Notes: generated by a model not told the origin, from the sequence alone. 64,000 nt of DNA from Oscillospiraceae bacterium (GCA_003343845.1 QAKK01000018.1:1-64000), one strand, 5' to 3'. Counted from the first letter of the stretch, positions 1 through 9,384 are shown. Program-made: numbers and translations.

Positions 1-49
1 CGACCTACCGGTTCGTAGCCGGGCACTCTATCCACTGAGCTACAAGCGC
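1..49 (-). tRNA. tRNA-Arg (ACG), 3' part cut by window edge
   Basis: Read on the minus strand, the acceptor 5' strand GCGCTTG begins at 49, followed by TA, the D arm (GCTC...GAGT) and an anticodon stem-loop whose loop reads CTACGAA, so the anticodon is ACG (arginine, read as ICG after deamination). The variable region, T arm and 3' acceptor strand lie outside the window. A matching promoter lies just upstream at 75-103. Confidence 0.9.
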
Positions 50-74
50 ATCCAGTCGGTTTTCCGACTTATTT

Positions 75-103
75 ATATTAGCACAACTCTTTTGATTTGT
101 CAA
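75..103 (-). promoter_or_regulatory. sigma-A promoter for tRNA-Arg
   Basis: On the minus strand a TTGACA box (98-103) is followed after 17 bases by TAATAT (75-80), about 25 bases before the tRNA 5' end. It is back-to-back with the trmB promoter. Confidence 0.7.
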
Positions 104-132
104 CAACTTTTCAAAAAAATTTGTCCGCCCAT

Positions 133-161
133 TTGACTTATGCCGCCGAATATGGTAACAT
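133..161 (+). promoter_or_regulatory. likely promoter of trmB
   Basis: TTGACT (133-138) and TAACAT (156-161) are separated by 17 bases, giving a short leader of about 30 bases before the trmB ribosome site. Confidence 0.5.
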
Positions 162-194
162 CTTTACAGAAAACCAAGAAACAGGAGCTTCCTT

Positions 195-845
195 ATGCGA
201 GTCAGAAAGAAAAAACACGGCAGCGAGCGGCTGGCAGCCGCGGGAGATCTGCTTTGCACCGATAAGACCGTCACCCTCGCCGATCCGATCGCGCCGTTCG
301 GCATCGCGCGCAGCGCGCTGCATCTGGAGATCGGCTGCGGCAAGGGCAAATTCTCGGTCGGCATGGCGGCGCTGCACCCGGACATCAACTTCTACGCGGT
401 GGAGCGCGTCTCCGACGTGGTGGTTGCGGCGGTGGAACGCGCCATGGCGGAAGAAGTGCGCCCCGAAAACCTCCGCTTCATCGTCGGCGACGCCAAGACC
501 CTCACCGAATGGTTCCCGCCGCACACGTTTGACTGCATCTACCTCAATTTCAGCGATCCGTGGCCGAAAGCGGGGCATTACAAGCGCCGCTTGACCTATC
601 GCGCCTTTCTCGAGCTCTACAAGTCGCTGCTGAAAGAAGGCGGCGTGCTGCGCCTGAAGACCGATAATGCGGGACTTTTCGACTTCTCGCTCGGCGAATT
701 TGAGGCGGCGGGAATGGACGTGGTCAAATGCAGCCGCGACCTGCATGCATCCCCCTTTGCCGAGGGAAATGTCATGACCGAGTACGAGACCAATTTCACC
801 GCCAAAGGCATGCCCATCTATTTTGCCGAAGTCAGAGTGAAATAA
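195..845 (+). CDS. trmB: tRNA (guanine-N7-)-methyltransferase TrmB
   Basis: S-adenosylmethionine-dependent enzyme that makes m7G46 in the variable loop of tRNAs in the cytoplasm. The 216-residue product has the expected length. The SAM site is seen as LEIGCGKGKF, and the family signature NFSDPWPKAGHYKRRL, which carries the catalytic Asp and tRNA-binding basic residues, is intact. The C-terminal TEYE motif (read TEYETNF) is also present. The ATG at 195 is chosen because AGGAG lies a few bases upstream. It is monocistronic, with its own promoter and a shared terminator downstream, and is divergent from a tRNA gene. Identity is secure. Confidence 0.96.
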   Translation: MRVRKKKHGSERLAAAGDLLCTDKTVTLADPIAPFGIARSALHLEIGCGKGKFSVGMAALHPDINFYAVERVSDVVVAAVERAMAEEVRPENLRFIVGDAKTLTEWFPPHTFDCIYLNFSDPWPKAGHYKRRLTYRAFLELYKSLLKEGGVLRLKTDNAGLFDFSLGEFEAAGMDVVKCSRDLHASPFAEGNVMTEYETNFTAKGMPIYFAEVRVK

Positions 846-863
846 GCCGTTTCCGCCAAACTT

Positions 864-892
864 ACAGGGGCGATTCGCAAATCGCCTGCCGC
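864..892. repeat. family B 3'-UTR palindrome, copy 1
   Basis: An ACAGGGGCGATTCG...AATCGCC inverted repeat just after the trmB stop codon. The same GTAGGGGCGAYY/RRTCGCCCG pattern recurs at 4784, 26798 and 51440. Confidence 0.6.
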
Positions 893-896
893 ATGT

Positions 897-931
897 AAAA
901 AAGCAGCGTGCCGTCGGCACGCTGCTTTTTT
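897..931. terminator. bidirectional terminator between trmB and DUF1846 gene
   Basis: GCAGCGTGCC-GTC-GGCACGCTGC (903-925), a 10-bp stem flanked by an A tract and a T tract, between convergent genes. Confidence 0.85.
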
Positions 932-942
932 ACATCTTAATA

Positions 943-2427
943 TTATGCGTGATAGAGCTTCTTCGTCTGGTACTTCGGCTCGGTGGTGAGGCGGATGCCC
1001 AGCTTGCGGTAGAGCGCGCTGTCCACGGTCGAGACGATGACCGATGCGTGTGCCTCGGTATTTTTGAGCTTCGGCAGCTGTTCCATCGCCAGCGCTGCCG
1101 CCGGGTTGGTCGCTGCCGACATGGTCAGCGCGATCAGAATCTCATCCGCGTGCAGGCGCGGGTTGTGCCCGCCGAGCACCTCGGTCTTGAGGTGGCAGAT
1201 CGGCTCGATGACGGCGGGGGGCAGCAGATGGATCGCATCGTTGATGCCGCCCAGCACCTTGAGCGCGTTGAGCAGCGCTGCTGCCGATGCGCCGAGCAGG
1301 GCCGTGGTCTTGCCGGTGACGATTCTGCCGTCGCCCAGCTCGATCGCAACGGCGGGACCGCCGGTCGCAACCTCGCGGTCGAGCGCCGCTTTGACGCAGG
1401 CGCGGTAATCGGTGGTGATGTCCGCGCGGTTCATGATCAGCTCGAGCTTGTAGACCTCGTCCGCGTCGGCAAGCCCGCGCGCTTTCTTGCACAGGGTGTC
1501 GTAGTAGCGGCGCACGATCTCCATCTTTGCCGCCTCACGGACGGCGTCATCGTCGGTGATGCAGAGCCCTGCCATGTTGACGCCCATGTCGGTGGGCGAC
1601 TTGTAGGGGCATTCGCCGTAGATGCCCTCGAAGATCAGCTTCAGCACGGGGAAGATTTCCACGTCGCGGTTGTAGTTGACCGTGGTTTTGCCGTAGGCTT
1701 CGAGGTGGAACGGGTCGATCATGTTCACGTCCGAGAGGTCGGCGGTTGCCGCCTCATAGGCGAGGTTGACCGGGTGGGAGAGGGGCAGATTCCAGATCGG
1801 GAAGGTCTCAAATTTGGCATAGCCGGACTTGATGCCGCGCTTGTTGTCGTGGTAGAGCTGCGAGAGGCAGGTTGCCATCTTGCCGCTGCCGGGGCCGGGC
1901 GCGGTGATGACGACCAGCGAGCGCTTGGTCTCGATGTAGTCGTTCTTGCCGTAGCCCTCTTCGCTGGCGATCAGCTTGGCATTGGTGGGGTAGCCGGGGA
2001 TCGGATAGTGCCGGAAGACGCGCACGCCGAGGTTCTCCAGCCGCTTGATGAACGCATCGACCGCGGGCTGCGCGGTGTACTGCGTGATGACGACCGAGCC
2101 GACGTACAGCCCGATGCCGGTGAATGCGTCGATCAGTCGGATCGTGTCCGCATCGTAGGTGATGCCGAGGTCGGCACGCATCTTGTTCTGCGCGATCGCC
2201 ACGGCGGAAACGACGATCACGATCTCCGCCTGATCCTTGATCTTCATCAGCATGCGGATCTTGCTGTCCGGCGCGAAGCCGGGCAGCACGCGCGACGCGT
2301 GAAAATCGTCAAACAGCTTGCCGCCGAACTCGAGATAGAGCTTGCCGCCGAACGAGTTAATCCGCTCGCGGATATGTGCCGACTGCATCTGCAAATATTT
2401 GTCGTTGTCAAAACCGACCTTGAACAT
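943..2427 (-). CDS. DUF1846 domain-containing protein
   Basis: A 494-residue cytoplasmic protein matching the full-length DUF1846 family, which is widespread in Firmicutes and has no settled function. The N terminus (FKVGFDNDKYLQMQ) and the segment around residue 140 (FRHYPIPGYPTNAKLIAS) are typical of the family. Residues 176-186 (APGPGSGKMAT) resemble a phosphate-binding loop, which agrees with past suggestions of nucleotide or phosphate binding, but I do not assign a reaction. Start ATG at 2427 follows a moderate ribosome site. It is monocistronic, divergent from glnN, with its own promoter at 2469-2497. No truncation is seen. Confidence 0.9.
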   Translation of the reverse strand: MFKVGFDNDKYLQMQSAHIRERINSFGGKLYLEFGGKLFDDFHASRVLPGFAPDSKIRMLMKIKDQAEIVIVVSAVAIAQNKMRADLGITYDADTIRLIDAFTGIGLYVGSVVITQYTAQPAVDAFIKRLENLGVRVFRHYPIPGYPTNAKLIASEEGYGKNDYIETKRSLVVITAPGPGSGKMATCLSQLYHDNKRGIKSGYAKFETFPIWNLPLSHPVNLAYEAATADLSDVNMIDPFHLEAYGKTTVNYNRDVEIFPVLKLIFEGIYGECPYKSPTDMGVNMAGLCITDDDAVREAAKMEIVRRYYDTLCKKARGLADADEVYKLELIMNRADITTDYRACVKAALDREVATGGPAVAIELGDGRIVTGKTTALLGASAAALLNALKVLGGINDAIHLLPPAVIEPICHLKTEVLGGHNPRLHADEILIALTMSAATNPAAALAMEQLPKLKNTEAHASVIVSTVDSALYRKLGIRLTTEPKYQTKKLYHA

Positions 2428-2468
2428 CCTGTACCTCGCAAATATGAACTCAAATTTTACATTTTATT

Positions 2469-2497
2469 ATTATACGCCATCGTGCGCCCTTTTTCAA
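2469..2497 (-). promoter_or_regulatory. promoter of the DUF1846 gene
   Basis: On the minus strand TTGAAA (2492-2497), 17-base spacer, TATAAT (2469-2474), about 40 bases before the start codon. Confidence 0.75.
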
Positions 2498-2531
2498 GGC
2501 GTTTCGGCAAGATTCGGAAAAAACACGGCTC

Positions 2532-2560
2532 TTGACAAACTTCGCCCGCTCTGCTACAAT
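2532..2560 (+). promoter_or_regulatory. glnN promoter
   Basis: TTGACA (2532-2537), 17-base spacer, TACAAT (2555-2560): a near-consensus vegetative promoter. Transcription from it gives a leader of about 140 bases. Confidence 0.8.
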
Positions 2561-2569
2561 CATACATAA

Positions 2570-2706
2570 TATTATAGTAGCAGGAGGGATTGTAGAAAAA
2601 AGCTGCTGACAAACCTGCAAAAACCCAAAGCATCACGCAAAAAGGAGAACAAATTCCTTGCTTTCTACAGTCTCGCATCCGAAGATGCAGGAGGATAACT
2701 ATAGCT
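2570..2706 (+). promoter_or_regulatory. structured leader of glnN
   Basis: The leader holds a strong AGGAGGG at 2582-2588 with no usable reading frame after it, a long-range 8-bp stem TGTAGAAA (2591-2598) with TTTCTACA (2662-2669), and a small hairpin GCATC-CGAA-GATGC (2675-2688) directly before the real ribosome site AGGAGGA (2689-2695). No T tract follows, so this is not an obvious terminator. A role in nitrogen control is inference from the downstream gene only. Confidence 0.4.
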
Positions 2707-4767
2707 ATGGTCAACCCCAATGAGATTCCCGAGCTGTTCGGATCGCTCGTCTTCAATGACCGGGTCATGCGGGCAAAGCTGCCGAAGGACGTGTACAAGA
2801 CGCTGAAGAAGACGATCGATGAGGACGCACCGCTGGAGATCGATGTGGCAAATGTCGTGGCAAACGCGATGAAGGAGTGGGCGCTGGAGCACGGCGCGAC
2901 GCACTTCACGCACTGGTTCCAGCCGATGACCGGCATCACCGCCGAGAAGCATGACAGCTTTATCGAGCCTGCGGGCGACGGCGTGGTCATGGAGCTGTCG
3001 GGCAAGAGCCTCATCAAGGGCGAGCCGGACGCCTCCTCCTTCCCCTCGGGCGGTCTGCGCGCCACCTTTGAGGCGCGCGGCTACACCGCGTGGGATCCGA
3101 CTTCCTATGCTTTTATTAAGGAAAAGACCCTCTGCATCCCGACGGCGTTCTGCGCCTACGGCGGGCAGGCGCTGGACAAAAAAGCGCCGCTGCTCCGCTC
3201 GATGGAGGCGCTGAATACGCAGGCGATGCGCGTCCTGCACCTGTTCGGCAACGAGACGCGCGGCGTGCGCACCACGGTTGGCGCAGAGCAGGAGTATTTC
3301 CTTGTTGACCGCGCGATGTATGAGCGCCGCGAGGATCTGCGCCTCTGCGGCAGAACGCTCTTCGGCGCGCCCGCACCCCGCGGGCAGGAGCTGGACGACC
3401 ATTATTTCGGCGCGCTCAAGCCGCGTGTCAAGGCGTTCATGGAGGAGCTGAACACCGAATTGTGGAAGCTCGGCATCCTCGCCAAAACCCAGCACAACGA
3501 GGTTGCGCCCGCCCAGCATGAGCTGGCGCCTATCTTCACCACCACCAATGTCGCGGGCGACCAGAATCAGCTCACCATGGAGCTGATGAAGAAGATCGCC
3601 GCCCGCCACGGGCTTGCCTGCCTCCTGCACGAGAAGCCGTTTGAGGGTGTCAACGGCAGCGGCAAGCATAACAATTTCTCGATCTCGACCGTCGAGGGCA
3701 AAAATCTGCTCTCGCCCGGTGATTCCCCCGCGGACAACGCGCAGTTCCTCATTTTCCTCTCCGCCGTCGTCAAGGCGGTGGACGAATACGCCGATCTCCT
3801 GCGCATCTCGGTTGCCTCGGCGGGCAATGATCACCGTCTCGGCGCCAACGAGGCGCCGCCCGCCATCGTCTCGGTCTTCCTCGGCTCGGAACTGACCGAA
3901 ATTCTCGACTGCATCCTCGAAGACCGTCCGTATGAGGGCAAGGGCGGGCAGGTCATCCGCATCGGCGCGTCCGTGCTGCCCGACTTCCCGAAGGACAACA
4001 CCGACCGCAACCGCACCTCGCCCTTTGCCTTCACCGGCAACAAGTTTGAGTTCCGCATGCTCGGCTCGTCGCTGAACATCGCGGGTCCGAACATCGTGCT
4101 GAACACCATCGTCGCAGAGGCGCTCCGCCAGATCGCCGACATTCTCGAAGCCGCCGATGATTTTGACGCAGAGGTGCACAACATCATCCGCCGCACCTAC
4201 AAGAATCACAAGCGCATTGTCTTCAACGGCGACGGTTATTCCGAGGCATGGCAGAAGGAGGCGGAAAAGCGCGGTCTGCCCAACTACCGGACGCTGCCGG
4301 ACGCCGTGCCGCATTTCCGCGATGCGAAGAATCTGAAGCTGTTCACCGACCACCGCATCTTCACGGAGCAGGAGATCGTCTCCCGCACCGAGATCATGCT
4401 CGAAAACTACGTCAAGACCCTGCGTGTCGAGGCGCGCACCATGTGCGACATGGCGCGGCGCGACATTCTGCCCGCTGTCTCAAAGCAGCTCCGCCTGCTC
4501 GGCGACACGCCCGCCTCGGTCTATGAGAGCGAGACGCAGCGGACGCTGATGACCCGCGCCGATGCGCTGTTCCGCGCGGTCGAGGGACTGTCCGGCGCGG
4601 TCGAGGCTGCACCGCACGCCGACCTTGAGGAGACGGCGGACTATTACCGCGATGTGATTCTGCCGAAGATGGATGCCGTGCGCCGCGAGGCAGACGCGCT
4701 GGAAACGCGCACTTCGCGCGAATTCTGGCCGTTCCCGACCTACCTCGATCTGCTGTTCGGCGTGTAA
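2707..4767 (+). CDS. glnN: glutamine synthetase type III
   Basis: Makes glutamine from glutamate, ammonia and ATP in the cytoplasm. The 686-residue length is that of the GSIII class, not the roughly 450-residue GSI. The N-terminal GSIII signature [11 protein letters not shown] is at residues 11-21, and the catalytic core has the expected blocks: EQEYFLVD (metal-binding glutamates), [28 protein letters not shown] (ATP and glutamate binding) and [18 protein letters not shown] (arginine/glutamate of the active site). It follows its own promoter and a structured leader and is monocistronic. The ATG at 2707 has AGGAGGA upstream at a slightly long spacing of about 12 bases. Confidence 0.97.
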   Translation: MVNPNEIPELFGSLVFNDRVMRAKLPKDVYKTLKKTIDEDAPLEIDVANVVANAMKEWALEHGATHFTHWFQPMTGITAEKHDSFIEPAGDGVVMELSGKSLIKGEPDASSFPSGGLRATFEARGYTAWDPTSYAFIKEKTLCIPTAFCAYGGQALDKKAPLLRSMEALNTQAMRVLHLFGNETRGVRTTVGAEQEYFLVDRAMYERREDLRLCGRTLFGAPAPRGQELDDHYFGALKPRVKAFMEELNTELWKLGILAKTQHNEVAPAQHELAPIFTTTNVAGDQNQLTMELMKKIAARHGLACLLHEKPFEGVNGSGKHNNFSISTVEGKNLLSPGDSPADNAQFLIFLSAVVKAVDEYADLLRISVASAGNDHRLGANEAPPAIVSVFLGSELTEILDCILEDRPYEGKGGQVIRIGASVLPDFPKDNTDRNRTSPFAFTGNKFEFRMLGSSLNIAGPNIVLNTIVAEALRQIADILEAADDFDAEVHNIIRRTYKNHKRIVFNGDGYSEAWQKEAEKRGLPNYRTLPDAVPHFRDAKNLKLFTDHRIFTEQEIVSRTEIMLENYVKTLRVEARTMCDMARRDILPAVSKQLRLLGDTPASVYESETQRTLMTRADALFRAVEGLSGAVEAAPHADLEETADYYRDVILPKMDAVRREADALETRTSREFWPFPTYLDLLFGV

Positions 4768-4783
4768 ATCAAACGCACATACC

Positions 4784-4809
4784 CGTAGGGGCGACCACCC
4801 GTCGCCCGC
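4784..4809. repeat. family B 3'-UTR palindrome, copy 2
   Basis: CGTAGGGGCGACC-ACC-CGTCGCCCGC, 16 bases after the glnN stop codon; same family as the copies at 864, 26798 and 51440. Confidence 0.6.
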
Positions 4810-4828
4810 ATCCGTGCGCAATCTGTCC

Positions 4829-5020
4829 AAGCCTTCCCCGCTCGGGAAGGGGGACCGTGTTAGCGGTGGATGAGGGCTTTATGGTAGCCGGCATAGCATG
4901 GAGCGATGCTTTTCTTACATCAATCCCTCATCGGGCACAGGATGTTTTCCCATCGGGAAAGCTCCGCGAGACGCTGCGCGTCTCGTACAGCTCTCCAAAA
5001 GGGAAGCCGAAAGACGCACT
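4829..5020 (+). repeat. family A composite hairpin repeat, copy 1 (long form)
   Basis: Begins AAGCCTTCCCC...GGGGAC, followed by a small hairpin ACCG...CGGT, GGATGAGGG, a variable middle, CCCTCATC, then GCACAGGATGTTTTCCC and a GAGACGC...GCGTCTC hairpin ending near GGGAAGCC. The same order is seen at 39460-39645, with conserved ends and a diverged middle. The GATGAGGG/CCCTCATC pair makes the whole unit an inverted structure. It carries no gene; short open frames across it differ between copies. Confidence 0.7.
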
Positions 5021-5069
5021 CCACCTCTCCCCTCTGTTAGCATCAGGCAACGCCTGACAGAAAAATAAC

Positions 5070-5102
5070 AAAAAACGAACCGCAGGGCGCGGTTCGTTTT
5101 TT
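5070..5102. terminator. terminator
   Basis: AACGAACCGC-AGGGC-GCGGTTCGTT with A and T tracts on each side. It ends the glnN transcript and could work in both directions. Confidence 0.8.
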
Positions 5103-5238
5103 CGCATTTTTTCTATTATATCATAATAAAACCGGCTTGACAAGCCAAAATTGAAAATTTCCGGGTGCAGAAATCCAACCTTGTGAAATCTGTGTAAAAT
5201 GCCCGACAGACCGTTGCAAAATTCGTCGAAAATATGAC

Positions 5239-5268
5239 TTGCGCTGAAGCCCCCGAACCTGTTACAAT
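5239..5268 (+). promoter_or_regulatory. likely promoter of the nucleoside importer operon
   Basis: TTGCGC (5239-5244), 18-base spacer, TACAAT (5263-5268). The leader of about 60 bases includes a GGAGC-GCC-GCTCC hairpin before the ribosome site. Confidence 0.55.
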
Positions 5269-5331
5269 GAATACATGATTCATTCCCCGGAGCGCCGCTC
5301 CGAAAAATTCTGGAATGAATACGGAGGAAAA

Positions 5332-6612
5332 ATGAGAAAGTTTCTTGCTCTTGCTCTGGTTGCCGTTATGATGCTGGCGCTTGTTGCCTGCGGCAATGAC
5401 ACGACCCCTGCAAAAACCACGGACACGTCCGATTCGACTGCATCGTCTGACGCTGCCGCAAGCACCGATGCAACGGAGCCTGCCAAGACCGGCAATTCCG
5501 ACCTGACGCTCGGCTTTATCTTTCTGCACGACGAAAACTCCACCTACGACCTGAACTTCATTAATGCCGCAAGAGAGGCACAGGCTGCCCTCGGTCTTAG
5601 TGATGATCAGGTTATTTTCAAGACCAATGTTCCCGAGTCCAACGAGTGCTATGAAGCAGCGCTTGACCTGGTTGACCGCGGCTGCGACATCATCTTCGCA
5701 GACTCCTTCGGCCATGAGCCCTTCATTCTCCAGGCAGCAAGAGAGAACCCCGAGGTTCAGTTCTGCCATGCAACCGGTACCACCGCGCACACCGAGGGTG
5801 TTGCCAACTTCCACAACGCATTTGCTTCCATCTATGAGGGCAGATACCTCGCCGGCATCGCCGCAGGTATGAAGCTCAACGAGATGATTGCCGCAGACAA
5901 GTTCAAGGCAGAGGATGCCAAGATCGGCTATGTCGGCGCATACACCTATGCCGAGGTTATCTCGGGCTACACCTCCTTCTTCCTCGGCGCAAGAAGCGTT
6001 TGCCCCACCGCAACGATGGAAGTTCAGTTCACCGGCAGCTGGTATGACGAGACTGCCGAGAAGGAAGCTGCAACCACGCTGATCAACCGCGGCTGCAAGC
6101 TCATCAGCCAGCACGCTGACTCGATGGGTGCACCGACCGCCTGCGAGACCGCCGGCGTTCCCAACGTTTCCTACAACGGCAGCACGGTTGCCGCTTGCCC
6201 GAACACCTTCATCGTATCGTCCCGCATCAACTGGGCGCCTTACTATGAGTATGTCGTCGAGTGCGTGACCGGCGGCAAGGAGATCGGCGCAGACTGGACC
6301 GGCACGCTGGCAACCGGCTCGGTTGAGCTCTCCGAGATCAACGAGAAGGCAGCAGCAGCCGGCACGGCTGACGCCATCGCCGCTGCAAAGAGCGACATCG
6401 AGAGCGGCAAGCTGCACGTCTTCGACACCGCAACCTTTACGGTCGGCGGCGCGACCCTCACCTCCTACCTCGCAGACGTTGACACCGACGCCAACTACGA
6501 GAAGGAGACCGAGGTTGTTGCAGACGGCTACTTCCATGAGTCCGAGAAGCGCTCCGCGCCTTACTTCGATGTGGACATCGACGGTATCACGAAGCTCAAT
6601 GCTGCATATTAA
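5332..6612 (+). CDS. BMP family ABC transporter substrate-binding lipoprotein (PnrA-like)
   Basis: Extracellular lipid-anchored binding protein of a nucleoside-type importer. The start is set at 5332 because GGAGGA precedes it and a clean lipoprotein signal follows (basic MRKF, hydrophobic stretch, lipobox LVAC with Cys20). A Thr/Asp/Ser-rich linker runs to about residue 60, then the BMP fold starts with LTLGFIFLHDENSTYDLNF; IFADSFGHEPF and CHATGT are characteristic of the PnrA/Med family. 426 residues, slightly long because of the linker. It is the first gene of a four-gene operon with a matching ATPase and two permeases, which is the usual nucleoside-uptake layout (compare YufNOPQ/NupNOPQ of Bacillus). 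The exact nucleoside is not predictable. Confidence 0.93.
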   Translation: MRKFLALALVAVMMLALVACGNDTTPAKTTDTSDSTASSDAAASTDATEPAKTGNSDLTLGFIFLHDENSTYDLNFINAAREAQAALGLSDDQVIFKTNVPESNECYEAALDLVDRGCDIIFADSFGHEPFILQAARENPEVQFCHATGTTAHTEGVANFHNAFASIYEGRYLAGIAAGMKLNEMIAADKFKAEDAKIGYVGAYTYAEVISGYTSFFLGARSVCPTATMEVQFTGSWYDETAEKEAATTLINRGCKLISQHADSMGAPTACETAGVPNVSYNGSTVAACPNTFIVSSRINWAPYYEYVVECVTGGKEIGADWTGTLATGSVELSEINEKAAAAGTADAIAAAKSDIESGKLHVFDTATFTVGGATLTSYLADVDTDANYEKETEVVADGYFHESEKRSAPYFDVDIDGITKLNAAY

Positions 6613-6712
6613 GCGCTAAAAAGTACAAATATAGGCGGGGCAAATTTGTCCCGCCTCTGTGCTTTTTCAAGTCCACCCTCAATTGACAAGTCCAGCCACG
6701 GAGGAAACGAAT

Positions 6713-8275
6713 TTGAACAACAATCAGATCCCCGCCATTGAGCTGCGCGGGATTACGAAGACCTTCGGCAGCGTCGTTGCCAACGACAATGTGAATCTGA
6801 AGGTCAACCGCGGCGAGATCCTCTCCATCCTCGGCGAGAACGGCAGCGGCAAGACCACGCTGATGAACATGATCGCAGGCATCTATTTTCCGGATGCGGG
6901 TGAGATCTTCATCGACGGTGAGCCGGTCGTGATCCGTTCGCCGAAGGACGCATTTGCACACGGCATCGGCATGATCCATCAGCACTTCAAGCTGGTCGAC
7001 GTCTTCACCGCCACCGAAAACATCGTCCTCGGCTTTGAGGACGGCGGACGCTATAGCCTGAAAAGGTCGGCGGTGCGCGTGAAGGAGATCAGTGAGCAGT
7101 ACGGGTTTGAGATCGACCCGATGAAAAAGGTCTATGAGATGTCGGTCTCCGAGAAGCAGACCGTGGAGATCATCAAGGTGCTCTACCGCGGCGCGGACAT
7201 CCTCATCCTCGATGAGCCGACCGCTGTGCTCACCCCGCAGGAGACTGAAAAGCTGTTCGGCGTCCTGCGCCGGATGCGCGACGACGGCAAGGCGATCATC
7301 ATCATCACGCATAAGCTGCATGAAGTGCTCTCCCTGTCCGACCGCGTGTCGGTGCTCTGCAAGGGCAAGTATGTCGGCACGGTCAACACGAAGGATACGA
7401 GCGAGAGCGAGCTGACCGAGATGATGGTCGGCAAGAAGGTCGTGCTCAACATCGACCGCACCGAGCCGAAGAATCCGGAAGACCGTCTGGTCATCCGCGA
7501 CCTCTCCTGCATGAGCCGCGAGGGCGTGAAGCTGCTTGACGACGTGACCTTCACGGCGCGCGCGGGCGAGATTCTCGGCATCGCGGGCATCGCGGGCAGC
7601 GGACAGCGCGAGCTGCTTGAAGCGATCGCAGGTCTGCAAAGCGTGTCGGACGGCGAGATCCTCTATCACAATCCGAAAAACGGCAAGACCGAAAATCTGC
7701 GCGACAAGACGCCGATGCAGATCCGCGAACTCGGCGTCCGCCTCTCCTTTGTTCCCGAGGATCGTCTCGGCATGGGGCTTGTCGGCAATATGGACATCGT
7801 GGACAACATGATGCTCCGCAGTTACCGCCGCGGCAAGACCGCATTCCTCGAGCGGAAGAAGCCGAAGACGCTTGCCGATACGATCATCCACGACCTTGAG
7901 GTCGTCACGCCGAGCGCCGCAACGCCGGTTCGCCGCCTTTCGGGCGGCAACGTGCAGAAGGTGCTGGTCGGGCGTGAGATCGCGGCGGCGCCGACCGTGC
8001 TGATGGCGGCGTACCCCGTGCGCGGTCTGGACATCAATTCTTCCTATATGATCTACAACCTGCTCAATCAGCAGAAGGAAAAGGGCGTCGCCGTCATCTT
8101 CGTCGGCGAGGATCTGGACGTGCTGATCGAGCTTTGCGACCGCATCCTCGTCATCGGTTCGGGGCACGTCACGGGCATCGTAGACGGCAGAACCGCCAAG
8201 AAGGAGGAGATCGGTCTCCTCATGACGCGCTCCGCCGCGCATGATTCTGCCAAAGAAGGAGGTGCCGCACAATGA
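6713..8275 (+). CDS. nucleoside-type ABC transporter ATPase (two nucleotide-binding domains)
   Basis: A 520-residue double ATPase powering the BMP-type importer at the inner face of the membrane. Domain 1 has Walker A GENGSGKTT, signature VSEKQ and Walker B LILDEPTAV. Domain 2 has a degenerate Walker A (GIAGSGQRE), signature LSGGNVQK and a Walker B region reading AAYPVRGLD; both departures are normal for the second half of this family (YufO/RbsA-like). The start is a TTG at 6713: GAGGA sits correctly upstream, and homology-like sequence begins only after it, whereas the longer frame from 6659 has no ribosome site. The downstream permease start overlaps its stop (ATGA). Confidence 0.94.
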   Translation: MNNNQIPAIELRGITKTFGSVVANDNVNLKVNRGEILSILGENGSGKTTLMNMIAGIYFPDAGEIFIDGEPVVIRSPKDAFAHGIGMIHQHFKLVDVFTATENIVLGFEDGGRYSLKRSAVRVKEISEQYGFEIDPMKKVYEMSVSEKQTVEIIKVLYRGADILILDEPTAVLTPQETEKLFGVLRRMRDDGKAIIIITHKLHEVLSLSDRVSVLCKGKYVGTVNTKDTSESELTEMMVGKKVVLNIDRTEPKNPEDRLVIRDLSCMSREGVKLLDDVTFTARAGEILGIAGIAGSGQRELLEAIAGLQSVSDGEILYHNPKNGKTENLRDKTPMQIRELGVRLSFVPEDRLGMGLVGNMDIVDNMMLRSYRRGKTAFLERKKPKTLADTIIHDLEVVTPSAATPVRRLSGGNVQKVLVGREIAAAPTVLMAAYPVRGLDINSSYMIYNLLNQQKEKGVAVIFVGEDLDVLIELCDRILVIGSGHVTGIVDGRTAKKEEIGLLMTRSAAHDSAKEGGAAQ

Positions 8276-9384
8276 CGAAAACACATGAAAAAGCACCGCG
8301 CGAGCCGCTGTTTCACGTTGTGAAGCGTGCCGCGATGCCCTGGTGGCGCGCCTGGCTGATCCGCGCGGTCGCCGTTTTGCTGGCGTTGCTCTTCTGCGGC
8401 GTGCTTTCCTATCTGCTCACCAAGCAGAACCCGATCGAAATCTACAAGACGATGTGGGACGGCGCCTTCGGCACCAAGCGCCGCATCTGGGGACTTTGCC
8501 AGAACATGGCGATTCTGCTCTGCCTGGCGCTGGCAGTCACCCCCGCCTTCCGCATGCGCTTTTGGAACATCGGCGCAGAGGGACAGGCGCTGGTCGGCGG
8601 GCTTGCGTCGGCAGCCTGCATGATCCTGCTCGGGGACAAGCTGCCCACCGCGCTGCTGCTCGTCGTCATTGTGGTCAGCAGCATCGCCGCGGGTGCGCTT
8701 TGGGCGCTCATCCCGGCCTTCTTCAAGGCAAAATGGGGCACCAACGAGACGCTGTTCACCCTGATGATGAACTACATCGCCATTCAGATCGTCGCTTATT
8801 TCGCTTACATCTGGTCCTCGCCTAAAGGCTCCGGCACCATCGGCGTGATCAACAGCAAGACGATGGCGGGCTGGCTGCCGCAGATCGGCGGGCAGAAGTA
8901 CCTCCTGAACATCCTGATCGTGCTGGCGCTGACCGTCTTCATGTTCATCTACCTGAAGTACAGCAAGCACGGCTACGAGCTGACCGTCGTCGGCGAGAGC
9001 GAGAACACCGCGCGCTACATCGGCATCAACGTGCCGAAGGTCGTCCTCCGCACGATGCTGCTCTCGGGCGCGATCTGCGGCATCGCGGGCATGCTGCTCG
9101 TCTCGGGCACCGACCACACCATCACGCGCAACACGGTTTCCGGCCGCGGCTTCACCGCGATCATGGTTTCCTGGCTTGCCAAGTTCAATCCGCTTGTGAT
9201 GATCCTCACCTCGTTCCTCATCGTGTTCTTGCAGAAGGGCGCGTCCGAGATCACCACAAAGCTCGGGCTGAACAATTCGTTCTCGGAGATCCTTACGGGC
9301 ATCATCATTTTCTTCATCATCGGCAGTGAGTTCTTCATCAATTATGCGCTGAAGTTCCGCAGCCACAAGGAGGCGACGAAATGA
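8272..9384 (+). CDS. nucleoside ABC transporter permease (first subunit)
   Basis: Polytopic membrane protein of 370 residues, BPD_transp_2 superfamily, corresponding to YufP/NupP. After a cytoplasmic N terminus of about 25 residues there are eight or more hydrophobic segments. The family motif FWNIGAEGQ is near residue 97, and WGTNETLFTLMMNYIA matches the conserved cytoplasmic coupling region. It overlaps the ATPase gene by four bases and the second permease by four bases, so translational coupling is likely. Confidence 0.94.
   Translation: MTKTHEKAPREPLFHVVKRAAMPWWRAWLIRAVAVLLALLFCGVLSYLLTKQNPIEIYKTMWDGAFGTKRRIWGLCQNMAILLCLALAVTPAFRMRFWNIGAEGQALVGGLASAACMILLGDKLPTALLLVVIVVSSIAAGALWALIPAFFKAKWGTNETLFTLMMNYIAIQIVAYFAYIWSSPKGSGTIGVINSKTMAGWLPQIGGQKYLLNILIVLALTVFMFIYLKYSKHGYELTVVGESENTARYIGINVPKVVLRTMLLSGAICGIAGMLLVSGTDHTITRNTVSGRGFTAIMVSWLAKFNPLVMILTSFLIVFLQKGASEITTKLGLNNSFSEILTGIIIFFIIGSEFFINYALKFRSHKEATK

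Noticed and set aside
6659..6712. Longer N terminus for the nucleoside ATPase gene
   Set aside because: No ribosome site, no family resemblance; the TTG at 6713 has GAGGA in place.
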